A stretch of DNA of 64,000 nucleotides from Allorhizobium paknamense. GTDB taxonomy: Bacteria; Pseudomonadota; Alphaproteobacteria; Rhizobiales; Rhizobiaceae. A program made the translations under genes and the position numbers. The stretch covers positions 310,001 to 374,000 of the forward strand of contig NZ_JAUSWH010000001.1 in the NCBI RefSeq assembly GCF_030815125.1. Direction: 5' to 3'. Of this stretch, positions 48,216 to 57,300 are shown one piece after another. Below the pieces are notes generated by a model that was not told where the DNA came from, did not search any database, and worked only from the letters and a program-made list of their open reading frames with translations. The first letter of the stretch is position 1. Every line of letters starts with the position of its first letter.

Positions 48216-48818
48216 TTACTTGGCAGCCTTCTCGTCACCGGGCAGCACGTAATCCGTGCCTTCCCAGGGCGAGAGGAAGTCGAAATTGCGGAATTCCTGC
48301 CTCAGTTCGACAGGCTCGTAAATGACGCGCTTTGCGGTATCGTCGTAGCGCACTTCGACAAAACCGGTCAGCGGAAAATCCTTGCGCAGCGGGTGCCCTT
48401 CGAAACCGTAATCCGTGAGGATGCGGCGAAGATCCGGATGGCCGGTGAACAGGATACCGTAAAGATCCCAGGCCTCGCGCTCGAACCAGTCAGCGCCGGG
48501 GAACATCGGACAGATGGACGGAACCGGCGTGGTTTCATTCGTTTGCAGCTTCACGCGGATGCGCTGGTTCTGCCTGGGCGACAGAAAGTGGTAGACCACA
48601 TCGAAACGGTCGAGCCGCTTCGGGTAGTCAACGCCGCAGACGTCGACAATATTGATGAAACCACAGCGCGGATCGTCACGCAGAAAGGTCACCAGTTCGA
48701 TCAGCTTGTCCACCGTGGTCGAGACGGTCAACTCGCCATACGCCACCTCGGCAGCCGTGATGAGGCCAGCTGCCTTTTCGCTGATGTGGTTCGAAAGCTC
48801 CAGAAGGGCTTCACTCAT
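48216..48818 (-). CDS. nuoC: NADH-quinone oxidoreductase subunit C
   Basis: A 200-residue 30-kDa-type subunit. The signature [47 protein letters not shown] region is complete at the C-terminal half. It is separate from NuoD, as in alphaproteobacteria, not fused as in E. coli. It starts 18 bases after nuoB. Confidence 0.97.
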   Translation of the reverse strand: MSEALLELSNHISEKAAGLITAAEVAYGELTVSTTVDKLIELVTFLRDDPRCGFINIVDVCGVDYPKRLDRFDVVYHFLSPRQNQRIRVKLQTNETTPVPSICPMFPGADWFEREAWDLYGILFTGHPDLRRILTDYGFEGHPLRKDFPLTGFVEVRYDDTAKRVIYEPVELRQEFRNFDFLSPWEGTDYVLPGDEKAAK

Positions 48819-48836
48819 AGCTTCGGTCCCTCGCCC

Positions 48837-49421
48837 TTACCGTTCAATCGTACCGGTACGGCGGATTTTCTTTTGCAGCAGCAGCACGCCATAGAGCAGC
48901 GCTTCTGCCGTGGGGGGACAGCCCGGCACATAGATATCGACAGGCACGACCCGGTCGCAGCCACGCACCACGGAATAGGAATAGTGGTAGTAGCCGCCGC
49001 CATTGGCACAGGAGCCCATGGAAATCACATAGCGCGGCTCCGGCATCTGGTCATAGACCTTGCGCAACGCAGGCGCCATCTTGTTGGTCAGCGTACCGGC
49101 CACGATCATCACGTCCGACTGGCGCGGAGACGCACGCGGCGCAACGCCGAAGCGCTCCATATCATAACGCGGGCCGGAAGCCTGCATCAGACCTTCCACG
49201 GCGCAGCAGGCCAGACCGAACTGCATCCACATCAGCGAGCCGGTCCGCGCCCAGGTAATCAGAGCCTGGGTCGAGGTAACGATAAAGCCCTTATCGGCCA
49301 GCTCGTCATTGATTTCACCGAAAAAGGCGCTGTCATTGCCGATCGGCTTGCCGGTCGACGGATCGAGAATACCCTTGGGCTGCGGCGCCACCAGGGTTCC
49401 TGTCTGACGGGTCACTCCCAT
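48837..49421 (-). CDS. nuoB: NADH-quinone oxidoreductase subunit B
   Basis: A 194-residue subunit that binds the terminal 4Fe-4S cluster N2 next to the quinone site. All ligands are present: tandem Cys72-Cys73, Cys138 (GSC) and Cys168 (PGCPP). The segment after the tandem Cys reads [13 protein letters not shown], one residue longer than and different from the VEMMQ-type sequence I expect in rhizobia. The ATG at 49421 (MGVTRQ) is chosen; it overlaps the end of nuoA by 10 bases, and a further ATG seven codons upstream exists. Confidence 0.96.
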   Translation of the reverse strand: MGVTRQTGTLVAPQPKGILDPSTGKPIGNDSAFFGEINDELADKGFIVTSTQALITWARTGSLMWMQFGLACCAVEGLMQASGPRYDMERFGVAPRASPRQSDVMIVAGTLTNKMAPALRKVYDQMPEPRYVISMGSCANGGGYYHYSYSVVRGCDRVVPVDIYVPGCPPTAEALLYGVLLLQKKIRRTGTIER

Positions 49422-49777
49422 TCCAGGGCTCCCTTCTTCCATTCATAGATAAAGCCGATGGTCAGCACACCGAGGAAGACCATCATCGACCAGAAGCCGA
49501 ACCAGCCGATCGCACCGAACGAAACCGCCCACGGAAACAGGAAAGCCACTTCGAGATCGAAGATGATGAAGAGAATGGACACCAGATAGAATCGGATGTC
49601 GAACTTCATGCGCGCATCGTCGAAGGCATTGAAACCGCACTCATAAGCGGAGAGCTTTTCAGCATCGGGCGCCTTGAATGCGACTGCGAAGGGGGTGATC
49701 AGGAGAGCGAGGCCTATAACCATCGCAATGGCGATGAAAACCACGATCGGAAGGTAGGAACTGAGGAGTTCAGTCAT
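49412..49777 (-). CDS. nuoA: NADH-quinone oxidoreductase subunit A
   Basis: A 121-residue membrane subunit with three helices. [34 protein letters not shown]-type sequence carries the conserved acidic residues and the ECG Cys on the quinone-side loop. It is the first gene of the nuo operon. The ATG at 49777 gives [10 protein letters not shown]; two upstream ATGs in the same frame are possible. Confidence 0.97.
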   Translation of the reverse strand: MTELLSSYLPIVVFIAIAMVIGLALLITPFAVAFKAPDAEKLSAYECGFNAFDDARMKFDIRFYLVSILFIIFDLEVAFLFPWAVSFGAIGWFGFWSMMVFLGVLTIGFIYEWKKGALEWE

Positions 49778-49896
49778 CATATCCATCCCTGCCTGCAAAA
49801 AACGTCTGGCGACATCTACGGCCCTTGGGCCGGCAGGCGAAAAAAGACTGTTGCAACGAGCCGTGGTTAGCGCAGCCTGAGAGGTTGCGCAAGTCC

Positions 49897-49912
49897 GCGA
49901 AATGCATTTCGC
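49897..49912. promoter_or_regulatory. Perfect 16-base palindrome upstream of nuoA
   Basis: GCGAAATGCATTTCGC is fully symmetric and lies 120 bases before the nuoA start, within the 237-base gap to tRNA-Asp that must hold the nuo promoter. It may be an operator; the binding protein is unknown. No clear -35/-10 pair was fixed. Confidence 0.4.
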
Positions 49913-50014
49913 ACATGCACATGAAGAGTTTAATAAACACTTCAGGCAAGTGTGAACAGAGGCTAAATTCCGAGAACTACAAGAGACAACCAACTCGGAT
50001 AAAGTGGAGAAAAA

Positions 50015-50091
50015 TGGCGCGAGTGACGGGGCTCGAACCCGCGACCTCCGGCGTGACAGGCCGGCACTCTAACCGACTGAGCTACACCCGC
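50015..50091 (-). tRNA. tRNA-Asp (GTC), copy 1
   Basis: The 77-base cloverleaf begins GCGGGTGTAGC, has anticodon loop CTGTCAC (GTC) and ends with encoded CCA. All stems pair. It is identical to the copy at 50153-50229. Confidence 0.96.
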
Positions 50092-50152
50092 GCATTATGA
50101 AGCCCGAAGACTTCCGAATGGATCACCATTCAACTTACCGTGAGAGACAAGA

Positions 50153-50229
50153 TGGCGCGAGTGACGGGGCTCGAACCCGCGACCTCCGGCGTGACAGGCC
50201 GGCACTCTAACCGACTGAGCTACACCCGC
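50153..50229 (-). tRNA. tRNA-Asp (GTC), copy 2
   Basis: The sequence is identical to the copy 61 bases downstream in the reading direction, with anticodon GTC and encoded CCA. The pair is probably transcribed together leftward. The spacer between them is not repeated. Confidence 0.96.
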
Positions 50230-50568
50230 TAATCTTGAAGGAAAGAAGCTTTCCTCTCTCACCGAAGCGGCAACCGCCGTTCGATGAGCGGCTAACTAAG
50301 TCCTTCCTTCATGGGTGTCAAGCAGCATTCAAGACAAAATCGTGACCCTTTGAATTTTCTTGGAGACATGCCTGGGGAAAACCGGGAGACGAGGCCAAGA
50401 CCTTCAAAACACAGCGATTTAGAACTGTTTTCTTTCATATATTTAGATCGATTTTGGCTGCAAATCCGCCAAAAATGCAAAAAAATCGTCACAACACTCT
50501 TGCGGTTTTTGCAAACACGAAATACATCACAGCCACCGACGCGGCGGCGACAAGCTGCAAAACGCGAA
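50230..50568. other. Intergenic region between divergent tRNA genes
   Basis: No gene, repeat or clear hairpin is recognised. The part near 50340-50520 is AT-rich and should contain the divergent promoters for tRNA-Asp (leftward) and tRNA-Val (rightward). Confidence 0.5.
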
Positions 50569-50644
50569 GGGCGATTAGCTCAGTTGGTAGAGCGCCTCGT
50601 TTACACCGAGGATGTCGGGAGTTCGAGTCTCTCATCGCCCACCA
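50569..50644 (+). tRNA. tRNA-Val (TAC)
   Basis: The 76-base cloverleaf starts GGGCGATTAGCTC, has anticodon loop TTTACAC (TAC) and ends ATCGCCC-A-CCA. All stems pair. Confidence 0.97.
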
Positions 50645-50862
50645 TTTTTCCTTATGTTACGCTCGATTATTTGCCTCTGTGTTGCGCTGCGCAGCCGGGG
50701 TCTTTCGTGGCTGCGGCTCCGTCGTATCAGCTCAGCGTCTTTACCTCCAGCAAACGATCAAGCGACCCTCCCACACCCAATTGCCGCAAACGTCTCATAC
50801 GGCTTTGAGCGCGGAGCGTCGATGAAGTTGCATACTGGCGCGCCCTTCCCTATCGGCATCAT

Positions 50863-50922
50863 AAAGCATGTGCGGAGGGAAAACCGCGACTGCACTTTTC
50901 CTGGAAATGGTCATAGACCGAC
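50863..50922. repeat. Palindromic repeat, family 2 (copy b)
   Basis: AAAGCATGTGCGGAGGGAAAA and CACTTTTCCTGGAAATGGTC with an intervening CCGCGACTG. It shares the GGAGGGAAAA and CACTTTTCCTGGAAATG blocks with the other copies. Confidence 0.72.
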
Positions 50923-50993
50923 CCATCGCTTCAACGCGACGGCGGAGCCGTCACTTTCGCATTCGGCAGATCTTCCTCCTCATCAAGACAATA

Positions 50994-51022
50994 TTGACAG
51001 ATCTGTGAAAGCAACGTTTATT
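50994..51022 (+). promoter_or_regulatory. Promoter candidate for the 936-residue gene
   Basis: TTGACA (50994-50999), 17 bases, TTTATT (51017-51022), about 140 bases before the ATG. The -35 box is perfect and the -10 box weak. The AT-rich leader after it could be a target of nucleoid silencers; that is inference. Confidence 0.5.
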
Positions 51023-51163
51023 TATTTACGAAACTTAACCTTAATGGTTTATGTTTTAGAAAAATCTAAAAACGAAATATTGAGCGGAAGTTACCTTTCA
51101 TATCAATTTTCAACAATGAGGGGCAATCAGGCTCAGCCATATATTTCGTATAAGGGGAACGAA

Positions 51164-53974
51164 ATGGCTGTCACCACCACCGTGAATACACTGGATTATT
51201 CGTCACTCATCGTTACGCCGCAGCAAACCGGCGACGATTCGAGCAGTGAAAAAACATCGTCATCCAAATCCGGCACGTCTACCACACGCATCTCACCTTA
51301 TTCGATCAAGGACGGAACGACCTCGAACCTTTCCCTGACGACGACAGGAGACGAAAAAGCCTCCTTCGTTTCGTTGGCGTCCACCACGGATACCAGTACG
51401 GAAGATCCGACGGCACCGATTCAAGATACGATTGATCTGCTGTTCAACTCTGATTTCATGACCGAAATCAACGAGGGCTTCATGTATGGCCTCAAGCAGA
51501 AGGACAAATCATTCGAAAGCCTGGACGTACTGCGCAATCCGCAGAATTACACGCCTGAGCAAAAGCTCATCATGTATCTCGATCTGTTGCAGACGCAGTC
51601 GACCTATCACCAGTATGTCGATCATCTGGGCGACAATGAACGGGGCACGAATAATGGCGATGAGGTCAATGGCGATCTGAACAATGCCATCGCGATTCTG
51701 GGCGCTGACCCGGATGTGAAGGCGCAAATGACCGAGAAGGTTCTGAAAGCCTATAAGCTGATTTTCGAAGGCTATCGCGTCTCGCCGGCCGATACGGACC
51801 AGGATGTGATGACGCTGATGGATCAGACGATGACGCGGGACAATAATATGAAGGCGTTGAGGCAAAAAATCCTCGATGCCTATCAGAAGGACGTGGTGCA
51901 GGGGGGCATTCTGGATGAGGGCCTTGCCGCAGGCAAGGATATCAACACCATCAGCCAGGAATACAACACCGCGCTTAGTTTTTATTCGATGGTACTGCCC
52001 GACGACATGGTGAAGGCCGGGGCGAGTGCGGCAGCGAAAAAATACGCGGAATTTTTCGACAAGAACATCATCACCCATATGAGCGACGCCAAGGAGACTC
52101 TCGATGGGCTGATCAATGAAGGTTTGGGCACCGGCTTGACAGACAACCAGAAGCTGGGTCTGGGTTCCATCATTCCGGTTTTGGACAGCAGCCTGGTGAA
52201 ACAGGGCGGAGACGTCTTTGGCGATCTCCATATCGACCTTTCAGCCTTGCAGAAGGTGGCCGAATCCGATGTGAACTACAAGGATGGCGATGGCGTCTCG
52301 CGGCTGTTCGACGCCAGCGTCGAGGCCATGGCAGAGCAGTGGTATGGTACCGGCGCAGACAAGGCCAAGGACCGCGAACATTTCAAGCAGGATGTGCTCA
52401 ACCGGTTGGAGCCTCTGCTGGAAAAAGCCGCTTCCGGTGAAATGAGCCTCGCCGATCTTGCTGGCAATCTGGAGCGCGCCGTTTCAGGGTTGAAATCGCT
52501 TGGCGGCGATGTGAACGGCTATCAGAACCTTGTGCAGACCGCTCTTCAGGGACTGCTGCTGGGCGCCAGTCTCGTCTCGAAAGTCCCGACGAACGAAACA
52601 GACGGCATGGCCCGGGTCATGCGCGCAACGGGCAACCTGTCCACCTATTCGGTCAACGATGTCATCACCATGCTGACGGAAGCCACCGGGCTGGCGGGCC
52701 AAGGAATGGCGGCAAGCGGGGGCAGTTCTCCGTTCTTCATCGGCAGCACGGCAAGCGCCGGGATAGCCAAAACGATGTTCGGGGTGGATAACAAGGCCTG
52801 GAGCAAGACCGTCAGCAACCTCAACCTCTCCTACCTGGATAAGGATCTGCTGCAGTCGAGCCTGAAAAGCACGTCGCAAACGATCTCCAATCTTGTGAAA
52901 ACATTGCTGGGTGACACGAATATCATCGATCCCATCGTGATCACGACAGCTGACGAAAAAGCAGCTCTTGATAAGATCATCGCCCCCAGTGCCGATGCCT
53001 TGGCCAATACCTATTTCGCCAATAATGCGGATGCGATTGCTCAATACAAAAGCAACTTTACCACTATCTTCGCCGCGATGTGGGGATTGCTGAAACCGGG
53101 CGGCAGTGTCGATTCCATCAAGGCCCAGATCAGCAAACTGATCGACCAGACCGTAACGTCAGCGCCAGCCGGCGTTGATTCCGCGAAATACAAGGAGACC
53201 TTGCTGTCGGGCGTGACCACGGTGCTGAATGCCTCGCGAGCAATCTATGCCGGTCTCAACATGACCAACCCGACCTGGGACAGCATCGGCCTTGTGATCA
53301 TTCATAGCGTCTCGGCCTTGGCGACCACCGCTGCGGCACTGGGAGACGCCGTCAAATCGTCCAATCTCAGCTTCATCGGTTCACTGACAGGCAGTGCCGG
53401 TGAACTGGCCGTGGCGGAAAACAAGGTTATCACAGCCTTTTTCAAGAATACCGGCACCATTGCGGGCGGCATTGCCGCGGTGGGCTGGCTGCCGGTGGAA
53501 TATTATCAGTTCCTCAAGGCCATAGACCAGGGCGGCGGCGATCCTGTGGATCTGATTTTCATGGGCATTGGAACGGCAGCGGATACGGTGGGCGCCTTCG
53601 AAGGCATCACCGGCGTTGCCTATATGCTGGCAAACTCGACCTTTCTTGGCCGCACCGGCGCAGCCATTGGTCTCGCAACCGGCGTGTTTTCGACCGTCTT
53701 TGCCGTTGCGGGGGCCGTCTCCTGGGCGGCTTGGGCCGGGCTTGCGATCTATCAGAGCATCAAACAGGAAAAAGAGTTCAAGAAACAGACCGACAACATC
53801 AACGAGATGCTGTCGCGAACGGTCAACGACACCGTGAACCTTTATATAAAGTCGTCGCCGACGGGCCGCATATACATCCCGCCGAAGATCGAGGAGGTCG
53901 TCACGACCCCGGATGACTGGGACGCTATAAAGGCATCCGCCGAGGCCAACCGGCGGTCGGAAACGGGTGCATGA
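51164..53974 (+). CDS. Unknown 936-residue protein with duplicated module, paralogue of the 627-residue protein
   Basis: The ATG at 51164 (MAVTTTVNTL) is preceded by AAGGGGA. Residues 1-85 are Ser/Thr-rich and probably disordered. Residues 130-302 (YTPEQKLIMYLDLLQ, GLAAGKDINTIS, MVLPDDMVK) match residues 146-292 of the protein at 20575-22458. A module of about 130 residues occurs twice, at about 380-515 and 607-735 (DASVEAMAEQWYG versus SADALANTYFANN), and once in the smaller protein. The C-terminal part (about 763-870) has Gly/Ala-rich hydrophobic helices with GGGDPVDLIFMGIGTA, which lines up with AGDDPKAALEIISGTA of the paralogue. There is no signal peptide. A two-repeat N-terminal region with hydrophobic C terminus recalls HrpF/NolX or HrpK translocators, but no match is proven. 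Confidence 0.78.
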   Translation: MAVTTTVNTLDYSSLIVTPQQTGDDSSSEKTSSSKSGTSTTRISPYSIKDGTTSNLSLTTTGDEKASFVSLASTTDTSTEDPTAPIQDTIDLLFNSDFMTEINEGFMYGLKQKDKSFESLDVLRNPQNYTPEQKLIMYLDLLQTQSTYHQYVDHLGDNERGTNNGDEVNGDLNNAIAILGADPDVKAQMTEKVLKAYKLIFEGYRVSPADTDQDVMTLMDQTMTRDNNMKALRQKILDAYQKDVVQGGILDEGLAAGKDINTISQEYNTALSFYSMVLPDDMVKAGASAAAKKYAEFFDKNIITHMSDAKETLDGLINEGLGTGLTDNQKLGLGSIIPVLDSSLVKQGGDVFGDLHIDLSALQKVAESDVNYKDGDGVSRLFDASVEAMAEQWYGTGADKAKDREHFKQDVLNRLEPLLEKAASGEMSLADLAGNLERAVSGLKSLGGDVNGYQNLVQTALQGLLLGASLVSKVPTNETDGMARVMRATGNLSTYSVNDVITMLTEATGLAGQGMAASGGSSPFFIGSTASAGIAKTMFGVDNKAWSKTVSNLNLSYLDKDLLQSSLKSTSQTISNLVKTLLGDTNIIDPIVITTADEKAALDKIIAPSADALANTYFANNADAIAQYKSNFTTIFAAMWGLLKPGGSVDSIKAQISKLIDQTVTSAPAGVDSAKYKETLLSGVTTVLNASRAIYAGLNMTNPTWDSIGLVIIHSVSALATTAAALGDAVKSSNLSFIGSLTGSAGELAVAENKVITAFFKNTGTIAGGIAAVGWLPVEYYQFLKAIDQGGGDPVDLIFMGIGTAADTVGAFEGITGVAYMLANSTFLGRTGAAIGLATGVFSTVFAVAGAVSWAAWAGLAIYQSIKQEKEFKKQTDNINEMLSRTVNDTVNLYIKSSPTGRIYIPPKIEEVVTTPDDWDAIKASAEANRRSETGA

Positions 53975-53993
53975 CCGGCCAATATCCCCTAAT

Positions 53994-54022
53994 AAGCATC
54001 GGGCTCGAAAAGCCCGATGCTT
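53994..54022 (+). terminator. Hairpin after the 936-residue gene
   Basis: A perfect 12-base stem (AAGCATCGGGCT / AGCCCGATGCTT, 5-base loop), 20 bases past the stop codon. Only a weak T run follows (CAGTTTTG), so termination strength is uncertain. Confidence 0.65.
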
Positions 54023-54033
54023 GAAACAGTTTT

Positions 54034-54089
54034 GAGGCTTTCCGCATTTTTTTACGGAAAACCGGACTCCACTTTTCCTGTAAATGCTC
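54034..54089. repeat. Palindromic repeat, family 2 (copy c)
   Basis: GAGGCTTTCCGCATT...ACGGAAAACCGG joined to CTCCACTTTTCCTGTAAATGCTC. Its right edge runs into the TGA stop codon of the leftward pxpC gene. Confidence 0.75.
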
Positions 54090-55056
54090 AGAAAAGCGCA
54101 CGAATCCGGTTCACATCCGCAAGGGCTGCCTGGCGCGCCGCAAGCGCTTCCTCCATGCCTACCTTGATAAAACGCGTGGGCGTATGCGGCTGCAATTGGC
54201 CGATCAGGTCCATATCGGCGGAAATCACCGTGCCGATCATGAAATAGCCGCCGCCCGAAACGGCATCCCTGTGCAGGATGATCGGCTCGGTCCCGCCCGG
54301 AACCTGAATGGACCCATACGGATAGCAGCTGTCGACGATGTTGGAGGGGTCGGAGCCTGCGCCAAAGGGTTGCTCACGCTCCACGAAATCCAGCTTGCGC
54401 CCGCCACGGAAGCGATAGCCCATGCGGTCGGCCTCGGGCGCCACCTTCCATTCATCCTCAAAAAAATTGCGCCCTGCGGATTCGGTGATTCGATGCCAGT
54501 AAAGGCCGGGCAGAACACGCAACTCCGCCAGCATGCCGGGCGCGCGGCGCAGTTTTTCCGGCACGCTGCGGCCTTCCGCAATGCTGCTTGCAGCGCCCAC
54601 CGGCAGTTCATCGCCTTCGGCCAGCGCCCTGCCCTTGAACCCACCCAGCGCGCCAATGGCATAGGTGGAGCGGGACCCCAGCGCCAGCGGCACGTCGATC
54701 CCGCCGGAAACGGCGATATAGATGCGTGCGCCCTTGCGCAGAAAATCAAACGACAGAACCTGCCCCTTGCGCACGGCAAAGCCGGTCCAGCCGGGCTTTT
54801 CCTTGCCGTCCAGCTTGATCGGCATGTCGGCCCCGGTGACGGCCACCACGGCATCCCGCTGGAATTCGAGCTTGGGGCCGAGAAATACCGCTTCCAGGGC
54901 TGCTGCCCCTTCCTCATTGCCCACCAGCAGATTGGCCGCCCGCAAGGCCAGCCGGTCCATGGCCCCGCCCTGGGGAATGCCGAGATGGAAATAGCCTGGG
55001 CGGCCAAGATCCTGGATGGAGGTTGCAAGCCCGGGATGAAGAACCTTAATGGCCAT
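54088..55056 (-). CDS. pxpC: PxpC / KipA family protein (AHS2, carboxyltransferase-like)
   Basis: A 322-residue protein of the KipA/AHS2 family. KVLHPGLATSIQDLGRPGYFHLGIPQGGAMD is the hallmark N terminus; GGIDVPLALGSRSTY, GYRFRG and SGGGYFMIGTV follow. With PxpB it is one half of 5-oxoprolinase, and the same pair of domains makes the carboxyltransferase part of urea carboxylase. The ATG overlaps the pxpB stop by 11 bases, showing a tight pair. Confidence 0.9.
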   Translation of the reverse strand: MAIKVLHPGLATSIQDLGRPGYFHLGIPQGGAMDRLALRAANLLVGNEEGAAALEAVFLGPKLEFQRDAVVAVTGADMPIKLDGKEKPGWTGFAVRKGQVLSFDFLRKGARIYIAVSGGIDVPLALGSRSTYAIGALGGFKGRALAEGDELPVGAASSIAEGRSVPEKLRRAPGMLAELRVLPGLYWHRITESAGRNFFEDEWKVAPEADRMGYRFRGGRKLDFVEREQPFGAGSDPSNIVDSCYPYGSIQVPGGTEPIILHRDAVSGGGYFMIGTVISADMDLIGQLQPHTPTRFIKVGMEEALAARQAALADVNRIRALF

Positions 55057-55921
55057 GGAGCGCCTCCTCCAGCTTGGCGTTGTAACCGTCGATATCCTTC
55101 TGGAATTCCCTGAGATCGAACAGCACCTCGCGGATCGGCGGCGTAAAGCGGCCCTTGTCCACATCTTCCACCGCCTGATCATAGGCGTCCCGATCGATCG
55201 GCTTGAACTTGACGATGTCGCCCGGACGGAAAAACACCATGAAGTCCTTGAGATAGGAAATGCTCTGGGTGGGATCGTAGATCGGCATGGGAGTGATGCC
55301 GAACATCTGATAACCGCCCGCACCGCGCACTGAATAGATGCAGCCGAAGCAGCCGCCATGGCCTACCGTCAGGCGGGGCGTATCCGTGCGCGGGCGCAGA
55401 TATTTCGGCACCTGGATCTGCCGCTGCCGCTCGACCATCTGGTACATGAAGGGCAGGCCGGAAACGAAGCCGACCATGGAAACGAACCAGGGCGAACCGG
55501 CATGAGCGGCGATGAAATCCTCCACCGTGCCGTAGTTGTTCACCCGCGCGGCATAGTCCAGATCCGTTCCGGCGGGGTCCTGATGGCGCTCCCGAAAGCG
55601 CATCAGCGTCTCATGCGTCCAGGGATCACCATAAAACACCGGAATTTCGATGATCCGTGTCGAAATCACCGGCTCGGCGCGGGCTGCCGCCGCCTCGATG
55701 GCCTGCACTTCGCGCAGCATGTCGGCGGGATCGATGATGTCGGGATCGAACTTGATCTGGAAGGAGGCATTGGCCGGGCAGATTTCCGTCACACCCTTGA
55801 TGGCAGCTTGGCGCACCCCGTTGGTCATGGAAAGCGAAGCGAAGAAAGCCTCCAGAGACATCTCCTCGCTACATTCCACGAAGAGGTGTTCGTCACCCCC
55901 GAATGTATAGCGCATCGGCAT
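55046..55921 (-). CDS. pxpB: PxpB / KipI family protein (AHS1, carboxyltransferase-like)
   Basis: A 291-residue protein of the KipI/AHS1 family, longer than the roughly 220-residue B. subtilis type. YTFGGDEHLFVE is the start motif; the active segment EIPVFYGD, FVSGLPFMYQM, TPRLTVGHGG and SVRGAGGYQMFGITP are typical. It works with PxpC. Its ATG overlaps the accC stop by one base (shared position 55921), so the two are translationally coupled. Confidence 0.9.
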   Translation of the reverse strand: MPMRYTFGGDEHLFVECSEEMSLEAFFASLSMTNGVRQAAIKGVTEICPANASFQIKFDPDIIDPADMLREVQAIEAAAARAEPVISTRIIEIPVFYGDPWTHETLMRFRERHQDPAGTDLDYAARVNNYGTVEDFIAAHAGSPWFVSMVGFVSGLPFMYQMVERQRQIQVPKYLRPRTDTPRLTVGHGGCFGCIYSVRGAGGYQMFGITPMPIYDPTQSISYLKDFMVFFRPGDIVKFKPIDRDAYDQAVEDVDKGRFTPPIREVLFDLREFQKDIDGYNAKLEEALHGH

Positions 55922-57300
55922 CAGACAAGCTCCTTGGACGGGGTGGCGGGAAAGGCCGTTTCCAGCCAGGGTTCGAGAAAGCGGGTATGGACATCGCCCG
56001 CCAGCACGGCAGGCTCCTCAGCCAGCGCCACATGCAGCGGCACGGTGGTGGCAAGGCCGCCTATGTCAGTGGCCGCCAACGCTGTCTTCAGACGAGCAAT
56101 GCAGGCCTGCCGGTCTTCGCCCCAGACGACGAGCTTGCCCAGCAGCGAATCATAGAAAGGCGGCACGCTGTAGCCTTCATAGAGGAAGCTGTCGAAGCGC
56201 AGCCCCTCCCCCTGCGGAATGGTGAGGGTCGAGACCGTGCCGGGCGCGGGCAGGAAGTTTTTCGCGGGATCTTCCGCCGTGATCCGGCATTCGATGGCAT
56301 GGCCGCGCACCACCACATCCTCCTGCCGGATGGAGAGCGGCGCGCCGCCAGCAATCCTGATCATTTCCTGGACGAGATCAATGCCGGTGATCATTTCCGT
56401 CACCGGATGCTCCACCTGGATACGGGTATTGACCTCGATGAAATAAAAATCGCCCGTCTCGTCGTCGTACAAATATTCCACCGTGCCGGCGCCGCGGTAA
56501 TTCACCTCGCGGGCCAGCCGCACGGCGCTTTCGCACAGCGCCTTTCTGGCCTCGTCCGGCAGGCGGAAAGCGGGGGCTTCCTCCCACACCTTCTGCCGCC
56601 GCCGTTGCAGCGAGCATTCGCGCTCGAAGCAGTGAATGGCGTTTTGCCCGTCGGCGAGAATCTGCACCTCCACATGCCGGGCGCGGGTGATGACTTTTTC
56701 GATGTAAAGCCCGCCATCGCCAAAGGCAGCCTGGGCTTCGGCGGAGGCTTGCGGAAACAGCCGTTCGAACTCTTCCAGCGTTTCGGCAATGCGAATGCCG
56801 CGCCCGCCGCCACCGGCGGCAGCCTTGATCATCACCGGAAAACCGATAGCCTCGACCAGCGGACGGGCCTTTTCAAGTGAATCCACCCGACCATCCGAAC
56901 CCGGGACGGTGGGAACACCCGCCCGAGCAGCAATCTTGCGCGCTTCCACCTTGTCGCCCAAAAGCGCGATTGCTTCCGGTCTGGGGCCGATGAAGATCAG
57001 CCCGGCCTCTTCCACCGCTTTGGCAAAACCGGCATTTTCCGAAAGAAACCCATAGCCGGGATGAATGGCCTCGACGCCCGTCTCCCGCGCCGCCTTCAGC
57101 ACAGCCTCAATGTTCAGATAGGACTTTGCTGCCGATGGCGGGCCGATTTCGACCGCCTCATCCGCAAGCTTCACCGCCAGCATATCCCGGTCGGCTGCGG
57201 AATGAACCTGCACCGTGCGAATGCCCATGGCCTGGGCGGCGCGAATGATGCGCACCGCTATTTCCCCGCGATTGGCAATGAGCAGCGATGTGATGCTCAT
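55921..57300 (-). CDS. accC: Biotin carboxylase of the pxp cluster
   Basis: A 459-residue ATP-grasp biotin carboxylase that carboxylates biotin on the carrier with bicarbonate and ATP. LIANRGEIAVRIIRA is the N-terminal domain, KAAAGGGGRGIR the ATP loop, and EVNTRIQVEHPVTEMITG the catalytic segment. The length equals that of AccC. Its place between a biotin carrier and pxpB/pxpC suggests a special carboxylase, not the main acetyl-CoA carboxylase, whose carrier and transferase genes are not here. It overlaps accB by 4 bases. Confidence 0.93.
   Translation of the reverse strand: MSITSLLIANRGEIAVRIIRAAQAMGIRTVQVHSAADRDMLAVKLADEAVEIGPPSAAKSYLNIEAVLKAARETGVEAIHPGYGFLSENAGFAKAVEEAGLIFIGPRPEAIALLGDKVEARKIAARAGVPTVPGSDGRVDSLEKARPLVEAIGFPVMIKAAAGGGGRGIRIAETLEEFERLFPQASAEAQAAFGDGGLYIEKVITRARHVEVQILADGQNAIHCFERECSLQRRRQKVWEEAPAFRLPDEARKALCESAVRLAREVNYRGAGTVEYLYDDETGDFYFIEVNTRIQVEHPVTEMITGIDLVQEMIRIAGGAPLSIRQEDVVVRGHAIECRITAEDPAKNFLPAPGTVSTLTIPQGEGLRFDSFLYEGYSVPPFYDSLLGKLVVWGEDRQACIARLKTALAATDIGGLATTVPLHVALAEEPAVLAGDVHTRFLEPWLETAFPATPSKELV

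Larger units (their letters stand above)
50645..51163. other. Leader region of the 936-residue gene
   Basis: No gene is supported between tRNA-Val and the ATG at 51164, although the reading frame stays open upstream; the codon use there is poor. It holds a family 2 palindromic repeat (50863-50922), a promoter candidate and an AT-rich stretch (50990-51165). Confidence 0.55.

Noticed and set aside
50015-50229. Tandem tRNA-Asp copies as a sign of recent rearrangement
   Set aside because: Duplicate tRNA-Asp genes are ordinary, and the flanks of the two copies are not repeated.
50612-51163. Upstream extension of the 936-residue protein through tRNA-Val
   Set aside because: The frame begins inside the tRNA gene and crosses a palindromic repeat and the promoter candidate; the ATG at 51164 has a good ribosome site.
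50569-53974. Genomic island integrated at tRNA-Val
   Set aside because: No integrase and no repeated tRNA 3' end was found downstream; the gene simply lies next to the tRNA.
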